This document shows positions 17,001 through 37,639 of a DNA stretch of 64,000 nucleotides, one piece after another. Below the pieces are notes generated by a model. That model had not been told where the DNA came from. It saw only the letters and a program-made list of their open reading frames with translations, and did not search any database. Both the position numbers and the translations under genes were made by a program. Source of the DNA: Latrodectus hesperus (taxonomy: Eukaryota; Arthropoda; Arachnida; Araneae; Theridiidae); contig CM075853.1 of the NCBI GenBank assembly GCA_037975125.1, positions 70,224,109 to 70,288,108 of the forward strand, in the 5' to 3' direction. Positions within the stretch are counted from its first letter, which is position 1. Every line of letters starts with the position of its first letter.

Positions 17001-20000
17001 CCACAGAGAAAAATATGCATAATTGATTCTGACAAAAATACAAAAACAAAGTTTTAATTGAAAAGGCAAAATAAAAAAAGGAGCCTTGCGAGTCGAAATT
17101 ATAATTTATTTAAATCATAGTTTATTTGTAAAGATAAATTCTTTTACAATATTTATTTCTGTAAATTCATATCTTTCTAAAGCATTTAATAAATGCTTAA
17201 TATTATTGTAAAAAATAAAGATTTAAGAATTTTTTATCACATGTGCCATTTTAAGAAACAACTCAACTTTATTTTACTCATAAGTCATCAAGAAAAAAAG
17301 AGGAATTCATTCTGAATATCAATACATTATGGATACATCTTTTATTCTAGCTGTGGTATTTTGTAAGTATGAGTTAATTAAGACAAAGGGTAATTTTAAG
17401 ATATCGTAATGACATTCTTTTCATTTTTTAAGAACATTGAACATGTTTTCAAGCAATTTATATTGAAGCTTCAGCATTTAGAACAACAGGATCAATAGTT
17501 TGTATTTTGTACAAAAATTTTACTTATGAATTAGCTTCACAAGTACAATTAATTTCACAAATGCTCCATTTGCCAAGTCGTTTCAAAACTTTCAAAATTT
17601 TAGTTTTTTCTTTACAAAATTTATGCATTTTTTATAATAAAAAATGTATAGTTATTTAACTTTAATGAGATTGGTAAAATATATTTTCAACAATTATCCT
17701 CAATATTATTTTAAAGAAAACGATAAGAAGTAATTCATAATATGAAATATATTCCGGCCTTTTCCCCTTTTATTATTTTCATGCATCGTAAAATACTGTC
17801 TAGAAATGAAAAAAATGTGTTTCTTTCCCAACAAAAATGCTCAAGAGAGTTAATTTAAATAAATTTTTCAAATTAAATAACGAAACGAATGCTTGATTTA
17901 GATACACAAAATTCAGCTTTATATATTAATAAAAGTAGGGTGTACATTTTCCCAAGGGAGATATTTTTGTCGTGAATATATAATTATTGAAATATTAGAA
18001 ATTTTATTTGATTTATCTATTTCACTCACATATATACATATTATAAAAAATAGAAATTTATATATATTTAACAAACTTATATAAGTTGTATAAAAATTCT
18101 GATTAATAATTCATGTTTCAACATCTATTATCTTGAGAAATGAATATTTTTCCTAAATATCACGTGTATAAAAATTTTAATTTTAACAAACACTTTTAAA
18201 ATAAACATATATAATTTTAACAAACATTTATAAACTATGTTACATATATTGTTATGATTATCATCATTAATGTAAAAAATCAGATTCGGTCCAATTAAAT
18301 GAACAGCAAAGCATCTTAACCTTTGCATTTTTCACAATAAAGATTATTAGTGACATAATTTTAACCGTTTTCATTCAATATGTTCCTTCTTATTGTTCAA
18401 GGATTGTTTCGATTATTTGGATAAATGGATTTATTTAATTGAATAAATGTAAATTTCGGTGTTTGTAATTATTCTGTGATATCATTGACAACAATAGGAA
18501 AGTAAAAAATCTGTATTAATAAAATCTCTCTCTATAAATGATTTTATATATTCAGAAACCTATTAAATAAAATAAATATTTTAGCACTGTTTTTATCATT
18601 TTATAATAGTTTTAATAAAGTCTAAATAAAAGGGAATTCAAAGTAAAATACTTTTATTGTATGATAAAAAAATATATTTTAAGAGCAGAATATTTCTTAA
18701 AAAATAAAACCTTTATTTTTCTAAGCTATTAATTTATATTTATGATTTTTTCTTTCATAAAAATTTGTTTTTCTTTCATTTCATTGAAAAAAAAATTTTT
18801 TTCCTTAATGATTTAGAATTAAAAATTATTTGATGTTATATAAGATGATTTATAAAAATAATAGGAATTACAATTTGCATAAAAAATAATTTAGTATGAA
18901 CAAAGATGAATAAAATTATTGATGGAAATAGCTATGTTGAATAAAGAAATAGTAAGAATTTACACTGAACTATAAACTAATAAAGAAGATTCATCAGTCA
19001 AGCTACACTTTTATCTTTTGAAAAAGATAAAAAAAATATTATATTTAATAGAAATAAAGTAAATTTCAAAAAATTATGCTAGTAGTTGTGCTCATTCTAA
19101 TTTAAATATGAAAATGCTATTTCATTACCTTAAATCTTTCTATTTCTCTCATGAACTATTTGTTTCATAAGTTTGTGTTTGCTTTTCACAACTATCGTTT
19201 AAGTTAAATGTTGGTGTTAATCCATATAAGAAGTGATCGGCAGCACGCTTTCTAAGTCAACACAATAAACTTCTAACGTTCATTTCAAGTAATGTGGAGG
19301 TGTATTTATGAATGAAGTAAATGATAAATGCAAACTACCTCTCTTTAATTCCAGATTTCGTATATTTTGGGTGGATAAGAGAATTTTTTCTGGTCGAAAT
19401 CTTTTGAATTCTTAGAAATTATTAAATATTCTTTAAAGTATATCATTGGTCTTGTTATAATAGAACGAAAACATTTTTATAAGAGACAGAAACCTTTGCA
19501 TTCCATCTATCGGTCGTAAGTGATAGATACAATTGGTTTATAAAACTAAAGCTATTTGTCTCTCTTTTATTGAGCAAGGAAAATATGCATTTTATGTTTA
19601 ATAAACAAAAATAAATATGAAAGTGAAAAATACTTGAATCCAAATTTAAGATTCATATATGAAGTTTATATCTAAAATAATAGAGTTTAAGTAGCAGACT
19701 GCTTTCATGCTAGTGATAACTAAAAATTCATAATTATATAATGTAAGGAACATGATATGTTCAAAAAGAAATTAAAATTTATGATCTTAACAAAGTAGTA
19801 TACTTACTTAAGCATGTTTTAATTAATAACTTTTTAGTTAAATTATACTCAATCACAACTCGAATATATTAAAATTTGCTTTATAAGTAAAAAGGAAAAA
19901 CAAGAAAGGTGAAGAATTTCCTCATCATTAACTTTCTTTCCATACTCTCTTATGATAATTTTATATAAGAGTGCCAATTTTACAACTAAAGATCTTCCAT

Positions 20001-20107
20001 CAAAAATAAAAGCTCCTTATAATATTATTCTTTAAAATCTTAACGAAAATCCCAGTGACTTGAAAGAAAATAAACTTTCAATATATCAACTTCAGAGGTA
20101 TTCCCAA
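14061..20107. other. AT-rich DNA, no gene recognised
   Basis: Only AT-rich sequence with short simple tracts, for example a short (TA)n at about 15489-15502. Open frames at 18128-18328 and 19455-19643 on the minus strand lack any recognisable motif. Confidence 0.55.
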
Positions 20108-20540
20108 GTCTTATCTCCAGAGTTCTGCTGCCCGTGCAATATAGCACTGTTTTGGAACTGTAATTGAAACGTTCCTCATCCAAGTGCGGGGACATGCACA
20201 TGCATTATGCAAGAGCTTTGCTTCCCAGTCCCAAGGAGCATTGCTCGTGCTCTCAGGCTTGAGCAGTCCAGGAAAACCCCTCGTTTCCATTTGCTAAAAC
20301 CAGGTGGAAAGGCTTCTGGTGAGGATTATGCTCGTAATAAACAGGCTGTGGCCTAGGAATCCGCCAGTGCACCTGAGTCAAAATCCGCTTGAGCCAAATT
20401 AAATTGGAAACGCATTCCGATTCCCAATATTGAGAGGATGGTGGTACTCTCATGGAACGCAAACTCTCCCAGAATATATGATTATTCATCTCTATCAAAC
20501 CCGACGGTACAATTTCAGTCACGCCTGTTTTGCAAGAAAC
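20108..20540. other. G+C-richer segment of unknown nature with a 97-codon open frame
   Basis: The base composition jumps abruptly at about 20108 and drops again at 20541. On the minus strand 20253-20546 is open for 97 codons. The frame begins MRVSCKTG, is rich in Trp/Pro/His and ends AWTAQ-like with a stop; I recognise no domain, no signal peptide and no splice sites at convincing places. Abrupt edges and the position beside a tandem duplication suggest an inserted repeat fragment rather than a host exon, but an unrecognised exon cannot be excluded. A short plus-strand frame overlapping it is not favoured. Confidence 0.35.
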
Positions 20541-20960
20541 CCTCAAAGTATTTCTGGCAATGTATTTTAGGGAACACGAGTCTATGTATTGGTGCCAAAG
20601 TAATCTGCCAAAAAGTACTTTAAAAAATTTGTTGGTAAATTTTGAATAAAATTAGATTAATTTGGCAAAATTATTTATTCTTTAAAAGCATTATATTTAT
20701 GGAAATACTAAGAAAACTTCCATTAAATATTATGAAATTTTAACCATTAGACATCAAAATATTTCTGGCAATATATTTTAGTGAATACAAGTCTTGATGC
20801 CAAAGTAATCTGCTAAAAAGTACTTTAAAAAATCTGTTGGTAAATTTTGAATTAAATTAGATTAATTTGATTACATTATTTATTCTTTCAAAGCATTATA
20901 CTTATTGAAATACTAGGAAAACTGCTATTAAATATTATGAAATTTTAATCATTAGACATC
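20541..20960. repeat. Tandem duplication of a 210-bp unit
   Basis: The unit at about 20541-20750 (starting CAAAGTATTTCTGGCAAT) is repeated at about 20751-20960 (starting CAAAATATTTCTGGCAAT) with mostly single-base changes and one small deletion near the GTATTGGTGCC stretch. Both copies end in the same ATTAGACATC word. The two units differ enough to be an old duplication and encode nothing. Confidence 0.9.
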
Positions 20961-21698
20961 ATAAATGCCTTATTTTATTATTTTAATACGTAAATTTTTT
21001 AACAACACTCAAGTCTCCTTATAAAATCACAATATCATTTTTAATGAACTGAATAAAAATAATTTAACATTTGTTTTTGTAAAATATTACAATAGCAACC
21101 AAGTTATATTCACATGTATTTTAAGTTAGAAAATGTTTGATGCAATCACTAATTTCGAATTACTAATTTTTGAAAAATAATAGAAAGAAAAAAAAGTAGC
21201 AGATTGAAAAGTTTATTCATTTCTTAAATACTTAATAAATATTGAAAATAATCTTATTCAATTATTGTCTATTCCTTATGGGGCAGTAAAGTAAAAGATT
21301 TATGCAAACAAAGTTACTTTTTACACAACAATAAATATTTATAGAAGAATGTGCATGATTATTGTAACATTTTCATTTAAAAAAGGACTTTTAAAGGGCA
21401 AATTGTTTTCTAATTAAAAATAGAGTGAAAATATTTTTTAACAAAAATATACGAACATATAAGAAAAAATTGGTTTGATCAATCAACTAAAAAACTATTA
21501 TAAATAATATAACATAAAATTGAGTTTAAAATGCTTCAAACTAAATCAAAATGAGATGCATTTCAAAATTTCAACCATTTGATTTTTCTTTAAAGTCAAA
21601 AATAATCTTTAGTTCAACCTTGGAAGCATTCTTATTAACATTCCTTTAAGAAGAAACTCATTTAACTAAAAACCAATACTAATTATCGCTATCTACAA

Positions 21699-21700
<2 letters not shown>
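20961..21700. other. AT-rich DNA, nothing recognised
   Basis: No ORF or repeat of known type was found between the 210-bp duplication and the GT array. Confidence 0.55.
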
Positions 21701-21785
<85 letters not shown>

Positions 21786-21797
21786 CGTGCGCGCGCG
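21701..21797. repeat. (GT)40 microsatellite ending in alternating GC
   Basis: Uninterrupted GT from 21701 to 21780, then GCGTGCGTGCGCGCGCG to 21797. The whole stretch alternates purine and pyrimidine, the classical Z-DNA-forming arrangement. Confidence 0.98.
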
Positions 21798-21943
21798 GAC
21801 CCTCATAATAAGTGAAATGATTTACATATTCAGTTATCGGAAAATTTCCTGGAGTTTAAGCCTTAGAGAGCAGTAAAATGAGACTTAATTCAGAATTATT
21901 TTTTGAGAAATCATAATTAAAAGAAGCATTTAAGTTTTAGCAT

Positions 21944-27220
<5,277 letters not shown>

Positions 27221-27223
27221 TGA

Positions 27224-27232
27224 ACTCACCTC
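27224..27232 (-). other. Splice donor of the 27.2-kb exon
   Basis: Read on the minus strand this is AGAG|GTGAG followed by T, a close match to the metazoan MAG|GTRAGT consensus. It sits where the G+C-rich coding composition falls back to AT-rich sequence. The open frame downstream of it loses its compositional bias, which supports splicing here rather than read-through. Confidence 0.6.
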
Positions 27233-27479
27233 TTTTCTTGTGATGGTCATTTGAGGAATTAATGGATGGCGGTCCATGCATGCTGACTACCGCGTTGTTG
27301 TCCAGTCTATGGTGAGTCATTGCATGTAAGGACGAGCACACCGAGAGGGGCTGTGCCGGGACCGGGACAGGGCCCACCAGGGGCCCCATGTGAGATGCCA
27401 TAGTAGTCTCGTGATGTGATTGCGGCGGCAGACCTCCCACCAAGTCCTGGAGACACAGAGAGTCATTTAAGGAGTCCAT
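27230..27479 (-). CDS. First coding exon of an unidentified gene, probably a transcription factor
   Basis: The minus-strand frame starts at the ATG at 27479 and is open through 27066, but a strong splice donor (AAGAG|GTGAGT, exon end 27230) gives a 250-bp coding exon of 83 codons plus one base (phase 1). The next in-frame stop upstream is a TAA 18 codons before this ATG, which makes it the first Met available; base -3 is a weak T and +4 is G. The peptide begins MDSLNDSLCLQDLVGG and continues rich in His, Pro, Ser and Met, ending with a basic HHKKR patch. Codon composition is strikingly unlike the AT-rich surroundings. Disordered, His/Pro-rich N-termini with a short conserved start, followed by a long intron, are typical of homeobox and other developmental regulators. 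A Pitx-like homeobox gene is one guess I could not test. No DNA-binding domain lies in the exon and I found no downstream exon within the window, so the gene would continue past base 1. Confidence 0.55.
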
Positions 27480-27840
27480 TAAGAGGCTGGATGTCCACTC
27501 TGAGACCCACTCACCGCGACCATTGGCCGTTGTTTACGGAGGTATGCGGCCGGATCCATCCGGCAGATAGTCTGTTGGATGGTGGGCCCCGCCCGCACGC
27601 TGCTCCCCCGCTGCCTTCCAATCAACGTTACAGATCGAGTACCAGGTCCCGCCCATCAAGCCGGCGTCACCAACCCCTATCCTCCAAATTTCCCCTCTTT
27701 CGTTCATTTCCCGTTTTTTCCTTCTCCTCCTCCTACCCCCTTCATGCCATTACGTTCCGCAGCAGCTCAGAAAACGAATTAGTGAAAAGCCGCATAAAAG
27801 GAAAAGTCGAGAAAAATTATTGCAAATAAGTTTAATTTAT
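27480..27840 (-). promoter_or_regulatory. G+C-rich promoter / 5' UTR candidate upstream of the exon
   Basis: The G+C-rich stretch continues upstream of the ATG with many CpGs. On the minus strand it holds a CCAAT box (reverse of ATTGG at 27522-27526) and two GC boxes (reverse of CCCCGCCC at 27587-27594 and of CCCGCCC at 27648-27654); a plus-strand CCAAT lies at 27618-27622. A TATAAAT-like word on the minus strand is at about 27835-27841. Plus-strand open frames through this island (27416-27829 and 27579-27782) are side effects of the composition. The transcription start cannot be fixed from sequence. Confidence 0.45.
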
Positions 27841-27899
27841 ACGTTCATTTCGTTGGCGCAGCTTTGTGCAGTTTTTCTTTTATTATTGTTATTACTTTA

Positions 27900-28165
27900 C
27901 TTTCCACTGTCTCTCACTCTTTGGAATAATTTTTATCATATATATATCTGTGTGTTGTGTGCGTGCACTTTCTTTCTCTCTCTCTCTCTTTTTTCCATGT
28001 TCTTTCCTTCCCCCCACGCAGTCGTAAATGTTTTCTGGAGAGCGGGTTTAAATTAGGCGGAGAGATGGTTGTGCGCCCAGGAGTACAGGGTCAACGTTTT
28101 AGAGTGATAGATTCCGGTTTCTTCTGGACGAGCTGCTCCCGATTGGGTTGGAAGCTGCAATAAGT
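27900..28165. promoter_or_regulatory. Flank of the island: CT-rich tract and second G+C-rich patch
   Basis: A pyrimidine-rich run with (CT)n at about 27971-27989 is followed by a G+C-richer patch at 28010-28165. It lacks a convincing ORF. It may belong to the same promoter region or untranslated exon as the 27.2-27.8 kb island. Confidence 0.3.
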
Positions 28166-29834
28166 GAGAACAATTCTATCACTAAAGTTATCCGGAAAAA
28201 AAGTTATAGTGCGATATTGCACCATTTTAAGGAAAAGTGAACTTTTTTCCAGTATCTTTCTATTTGACAGCATGAGAAAAACACAGTTGCGGCCACCCTT
28301 TTTGAGCCTACCCAATATATAAGTAAACAAATAAATGAGTTACATCAGTAATCTATTTTGAAATAAATTAGATTTTTCAAATTGGAAAGAGTATTTTCTA
28401 TCATTTATCATGGCTGTTTTGAATGTTACGGTAAACACAAAATTTTCGGAGTTATTTTAAATTTTATAAGTTTGGAAATATTTCTTTTAATGAGCAATGA
28501 ATGTGCATTTGTAATAGAAACTTCTCACTGAGATTTTACTTCTTACTGTATTCTATAATTATAAATACCTCTTGGATCTACTTTTTAGTCTCACTAAAAG
28601 GTAATCAAAAAGAGATCCCAAGAAATATTTCTCCTCTATATAAGGTGACATAATTATAACGCACAAATCACTGGTACATGGGAAGTTATTTGATTTATGA
28701 TTCTTATTACAATTATGTCACTATGATAATGGCATTGCAATCAATATATTTTGGACAAGTAAGCCTTTGTTGATTTATTGTATTAAATAGAAGAATAAGT
28801 AAGTGGTCTCGTTTTAATTTCAAGAATTATTATGCAATTTTTATTTTTGTCCCTATATACAAATTTTGATCAACTGACAATTTATAAAATAAAATTAGCT
28901 AATAAAATTATCCATAAAAACAAGAGATAATTTATGGAAAATTTGCAAGAACTAATACTTTCTTCAAAGCCAGTATCGAATACATATGCCAGGTCGATAG
29001 AAAAGCGCTTTAATCCTCATGTTCACTTCAAAGTGTAATGACTGATGGAACATTGTATGATTAAAATACAATTTATAAATCATGCAAGCTGTTTTAGTTA
29101 TCTCTTATGGTAACATAATCTAAAGTGATAATATATATATATATATTAGTTTATAAGAAAATTCTCCAAAATTTTCTATGACAGAAGCATACAGATTAAC
29201 CAGAAATATTTCATAGCTTCAGAGCAAAAACACGTTTTAAAGCCTTTTTCAGAGGTCTAATATAAATTATCATTAAAATGTATTAAATATCCTTAAAATT
29301 TATTTGTAAAAACTCCTTGAAATTGAGTGTAACAGAATATTGCCACTGTGCTTCCCACGTATTGACGATAATGGTTGTATCAGTATATAATTAATAGTAG
29401 TTAAACGTTTTAAACATTGAAAATGTTGATGAACGGATGATTTAGTTAAGGTTTATATAAACATTCTTTGAACTAAGAAGATATAGCATTTTTCAGCAAT
29501 TTAATGACTGTTAAATGATCAGAGAAATATTGCCCATTTTTTCGTGTTGTGTGTATGGTGAGAAGATAAAGATGCAAATATTTTGACCACGTCCCCAAAA
29601 CCTGATTCGAAGTTAAGAGGCTTTTAAAGTTTATAATAAGCAAATCTTTAATCAATTAGCATATTCCTGACTTTTTGTCATTATGATGACTATACATGGT
29701 TTATCTAATTACCATATTTAAAAATTTAAGTTAAATATAGATTATATTATATTTCTTAATTCACATTCGAGAACTTCCGAGTTCCGTAAATCATTAAAAT
29801 TATAATGCTCCTAAATCGAATTAATTTAGTGGTG
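28166..29834. other. AT-rich DNA, nothing recognised except a short (AT)n
   Basis: A short AT alternation lies at about 29129-29146. No other repeat, ORF or RNA gene could be supported. Confidence 0.5.
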
Positions 29835-29846
29835 CACATAACTATG

Positions 29847-30080
29847 GACTCTGCGACTCGACAGCCTATGTGGGCCACTGTTTTCCTGACTCATAGACCC
29901 TCGGGTGCGAAGCATATGTCCCGATTATGTGGTCAGCCTAACGTGAAACACCCAGTCTTTAGTTCACAAGTATGCTAGGTATTCAGTTTATCGACCCACT
30001 GAAGGGATGATAGGCTGAGTCGACCTTGCCTCACTCTATGCCTTAGGAGCGTGAAACGCCACTACTAACCCACCAGGTTT
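29847..30080 (-). mobile_element. tRNA-derived SINE, family A, copy 2, with perfect target duplication
   Basis: Read on the minus strand, the element begins near 30080 with a tRNA-like head (GGTTAGTAGTGGCG, A-box region) and a B-box-like GGTCGACTCAG, then the same body as the copy at 2235-2492, ending GCAGAGTC. It is flanked by an identical 12-bp direct repeat CACATAACTATG at 29835-29846 and 30081-30092, the target-site duplication made by LINE-driven integration. The perfect duplication shows a fairly recent insertion and fixes both ends of the family-A element at about 234 bp. Confidence 0.9.
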
Positions 30081-30092
30081 CACATAACTATG

Positions 30093-30917
30093 AAGAACTT
30101 CCGAATAACTACGTTCATTTAAAAATGACTTAATATTACTTTTCTGGGAAATGCGAAAAAATATAACATTTAAGAGAGACTCACAAATTATAACTTAAAT
30201 TTCAAACACTTCTCATAAATGTACAATACAATTATTTTAGTCGACTGACTTTTCTTAGACATTTAAAAATGAAGACTTAAATTCTAATTGTATTTACATT
30301 TCAAGACAAATGGTTCTGAGGTCCATTTCTCGAAGTCTAAAAAAAGAAGAAAAACTCTAAATTATGACTCGATTGAATAAATTATGACTCGATTGAATAA
30401 TTATCTCATTCTTATTTACAATTAAATACTTTATATTTGATTTTATTAAAAATATGTAATAAAGTAGCCACATTTTTAAATAAATAAAATATAAAATGTA
30501 AATTATTCATAAATATAATATTTTTTAAAAAAATAAGTTCAAAACTATTTTAAGTTCACGTGTTTTGTTAAATTCTCTAGGAAGGCAAATGCGAAAAAAT
30601 ATCTGAATCAAAGGAATTTTTTTCGATATATCAATTACAGCTTTCTAGAAGTTATTCAGATTCTATTACAAGATCATACATACGATGCAATTATTGACTA
30701 CAGCATTTAGTGAACGAGTTCCATTAACCGTCTCTTAATTATGAACTTCAGTCAAGCGACGATGTTATCGCTTGATCGCTAACCTTTAACTTTATCACTA
30801 AAAGGTTATTATATTTTTCTTTAGATCATATCAATAAATTAATGAATAGGTCACACATGTAAGTCTCAGTACAGTGGTTTTATATTGAATTATAATGCTT
30901 AGACTAAATTGGTTCCT
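30093..30917. other. AT-rich DNA with one perfect 20-bp tandem repeat
   Basis: ATTATGACTCGATTGAATAA occurs twice without spacer at 30361-30380 and 30381-30400. Nothing else is recognised. Confidence 0.6.
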
Positions 30918-30925
30918 TTAAACTC

Positions 30926-30995
30926 ACTGTGGCTTAGCGATAGAGACTGGCTCTTCAGAATGAATATGGGTTCGCTCCCACACTTTTAAATAACA
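30926..30995 (+). mobile_element. tRNA-derived SINE head (family D), truncated
   Basis: TGGCTTAGCGATAGAG at about 30931-30946 matches a Pol III A-box and GGGTTCGCTCCCAC at about 30969-30982 matches a B-box, with tRNA-like spacing. The body does not match families A, B or C, and the reverse-transcriptase fragment starts directly afterwards. It could be the head of a SINE whose remainder was lost, or a decayed tRNA pseudogene. Confidence 0.5.
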
Positions 30996-31003
30996 GTTGA
31001 TAG

Positions 31004-31477
31004 GTGTTACAATTTTGCTTTCTGCATACTCCTCTAAAACTGAGAATTTACAATACATTCATACTACCCGTGCTGCTATATGTCAGCGAAACGTGGACAT
31101 TAAATGTTGATATACAACGAACCCTGGAAACCTTTGAAAGGAAGGTATTACGAACTATCTATGGGCCTGTTCAGGAACAGGGCTGCTGGCGAACAAGATA
31201 TAATTTTGAATTGTATAGGCTGTATAACCAGCACCAGATTACTCAGATTATCAGAAGCAACAGGCTAAGATGGTTTGGCCATGTCTGGAGAAGCTGGGAA
31301 AACAACCCCATTAGATTATCAATGTTTAAGAATCTCGAAGGATTCCTTGCCCGAAGAAGACCACCAACAAGATGGCTCGTTGACACTGAAAATGACCTCA
31401 AGATATTGAAAGTTAGGAACTGGCAGTGTTTCTCTTTACAGACTGGGCTGGAGAAGGCGTTCTGTAGAGGCAACTAA
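31004..31477 (+). pseudogene. C-terminal fragment of an RTE-like non-LTR retrotransposon reverse transcriptase
   Basis: About 150 codons are open. They match the conserved region after the polymerase core of RTE-type non-LTR polyproteins: LRIYNTFILPVLLYVSETWT, then FERKVLRTIYGPV, RLRWFGHVWR and RPPTRWLVD in the usual order. The palm catalytic motif lies upstream in the family and is absent, so this is a 5'-truncated relic of the typical kind left by incomplete reverse transcription. The frame has no Met at its left edge; the similarity begins at about 31028. Class assignment (RTE rather than another non-LTR clade) is from memory of the motif pattern. Confidence 0.75.
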
Positions 31478-31712
31478 GACCTGTAATAGGTTGTTACGCT
31501 ATTAAAGTAGAATAAGCATACTCATCTGACAAAATGTAAGTTTTCTTGGTTTTCTCTCTTGGTACAATTGAAAATGATCTGTCTAAAAATTTTGGAGGAG
31601 CTTAGTTAAGTATGTTTAAACGTTATGAGCATAAGAAGTTAGACTATCTAGAAATTCACAATGATAAATGTCCTCTATAACTCGATATTCTTATCCATCA
31701 TTCAGGTTCATT

Positions 31713-32844
31713 ACTATTTAAAGTGATGATGTATTCACTTTAAACTCTTTTGTTATGGCTCCCAAAATCGAACCTTGGACTTTCTCAGGGGCTGGAATAA
31801 TAACCAGAGACTAAAAAGAAAAAGTCCCCTTAGTCAGATAGCCAGTGATAATGTTATCTCTAATACTGTAGAGTCGCATTCCTTGAACCCATGCATTGAC
31901 CCATCTGAGGGTCTTAACGGGGTATATTTTCACCCTAATCTTCCTATCGAGGTTAACAAGTCTTCAGATCTTCCTGAGTATTTAAGGCAACTTGCTCTTG
32001 AGTTGATCAACAATATCCATGATGAAGCTGTGCTTATTTACACGGATGGTAGCAGAAATGACAGAACTTGTTCCGGTAGTGGGGTATTTATTAAGTATCA
32101 AAACGAATCCCACCAAATCTCAATCAGAAACCCCGACGGTTGTTCCGTCTTTCGCAGTGAACTTATTGCAATTAATGTGGGTCTTGATACGGTTCTTTCT
32201 CTCCCTGGGAATGAGGAAATTTGGATTTTGTCGGACAGCCGGAGCGCCATCCAGCATCTTACTAACTGGCACAGAGTCCGTGATAATACAGGAGTAGCTA
32301 TCTTGGACAAGCTTAGACGACTCTCCTTATCTCGTGAGATTCACTTACAGTGGATCCCTTCCCATGTAGACATTGCGGGAAACGAATTGGCTGATGCCCT
32401 AGCAAAAGAAGTACTGACGAGCCTCTGCTTACTCCGGCGTCTCTTACCTATTCTGAACTATACTCTAGACAGAAAGGCCTTGTTCGGTCTGCATTTGCCA
32501 TTCCCCCCGTGCACCATTGGTACCAGGGTAATCGTCCTGGCGGATCTCTATCCCTCCGGTGCAGCAGACTGGAACAAACTACAATAACTCGTTTTCGAAG
32601 TGGCCACCTAAGATCATTGGCATTTAACAACAAAGAAAAGAAATTTCCAATTTGCGCTAAGTGTTTCAAAAGCCAAGCCACTCCGAATCATATCCTTGAG
32701 TGCTTGGGACTCGATAAAGAAGATCTTCTGGAGCGACCATTATTGGTCATTGATTTCCTGAGAGTGTACAAAAAATTATATATCATAGACTTGGTCTAGC
32801 GCTGCTAGACAACAGGGATCAGCAACAACAACAACTATTTAAAG
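31713..32844 (+). mobile_element. 5'-truncated Jockey/I-like LINE with 11-bp target duplication
   Basis: The insert at 31724-32833 carries the RNase H region and 3' tail of a non-LTR retrotransposon and ends in (CAA)n, GCAACAACAACAAC. An identical 11-mer ACTATTTAAAG lies at 31713-31723 and at 32834-32844, directly abutting the CAA tail; this is the expected target-site duplication. The copy is therefore a single truncated insertion of about 1.1 kb, separate from the RTE fragment before it. Confidence 0.75.
31775..32799 (+). pseudogene. LINE RNase H domain and C-terminal zinc-knuckle-like tail, frameshifted
   Basis: The frame from 31775 to about 32500 contains a complete RNase H fold signature: YTDGS (Asp91), FRSEL (Glu129), LSDSRSA (Asp154), and WIPSHVDIAGNELADALAKE with His197 and Asp207. 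All four acidic catalytic positions are present. At about 32490-32510 the frame shifts; the tail continues in another frame to 32799 with ITRFRSGHL and a CX2CX8HX3C motif (CAKC...HILEC). Function in the family is removal of RNA from the cDNA hybrid. Frameshift and loss of the reverse transcriptase make this copy dead. Confidence 0.85.
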
Positions 32845-37042
<4,198 letters not shown>

Positions 37043-37119
37043 CGCTTATACTTAATTATTAATATAATAATTATTAATTTGTTATTAATAATTATTATAT
37101 TAATAATTAAGTATAAGCG
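37043..37119. repeat. Perfect palindrome with 36-bp arms
   Basis: The left arm 37043-37078 starts CGCTTATACTTAATT and the right arm 37084-37119 is its exact reverse complement; the loop is TTGTT (37079-37083). Unlike the (TA)n tracts it has a unique outer stem. It could be a foldback element remnant, a hairpin RNA precursor or a replication-slippage product. Confidence 0.95.
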
Positions 37120-37639
37120 CTGTATTAATACTTTGTTTTCCATCCGGTGGATTTATTTAGATATATAATTAAATTAAGGCATGAATGCTGATTTGTATGA
37201 CGTTTCTTCTAATCCTATTTAAAAATGTCTCCAATAGTTTTGTGAGGTTAAAGGTCCAAAAACGCAATCGCAATTTACACTTACTTGATTAACGCTGTGG
37301 ATTTAATGTACATATAATTCACGAAATACACGAAGATCATTTTCAGATACAATCCCTTAAAATTATGAGAAATACACAAATGACCTTTGCACTCCGTCTG
37401 AGGGACAAGAGAAAAGGAAAGCGGAAAACTAATCACTATGTATGGCATCAACATTTATTTTTAAAAGTGTATAAATATTTATAAAAGAGTATTAAATAAA
37501 TTCTACTTTAGGAAGGTTTTTTGCTTTAAATATAGAAAGCGACATTGGAAAACCTTTTTTGCTCTTTTCTGAGAATGTAGTGTTATCCAAATCTAATCTT
37601 AACCCTCTGATCATGCAAGTTATTGCACACCCACTATAT
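37120..37639. other. Mixed AT-rich flank of the 37.7-kb island
   Basis: No gene was recognised between the palindrome and the island. Confidence 0.5.

Noticed and set aside
27416..27829. 137-codon plus-strand open frame across the G+C island
   Set aside because: It lies opposite the minus-strand exon and its promoter region. Its Arg/Ser/Pro-rich composition is what a reversed G+C-rich sequence gives, and no motif or start context supports it.
32019..32681. Open frames on both strands overlapping the LINE RNase H region
   Set aside because: They are shadows in other frames of the RNase H coding strand (32019-32297 plus, 32098-32310 minus, 32448-32681 minus).
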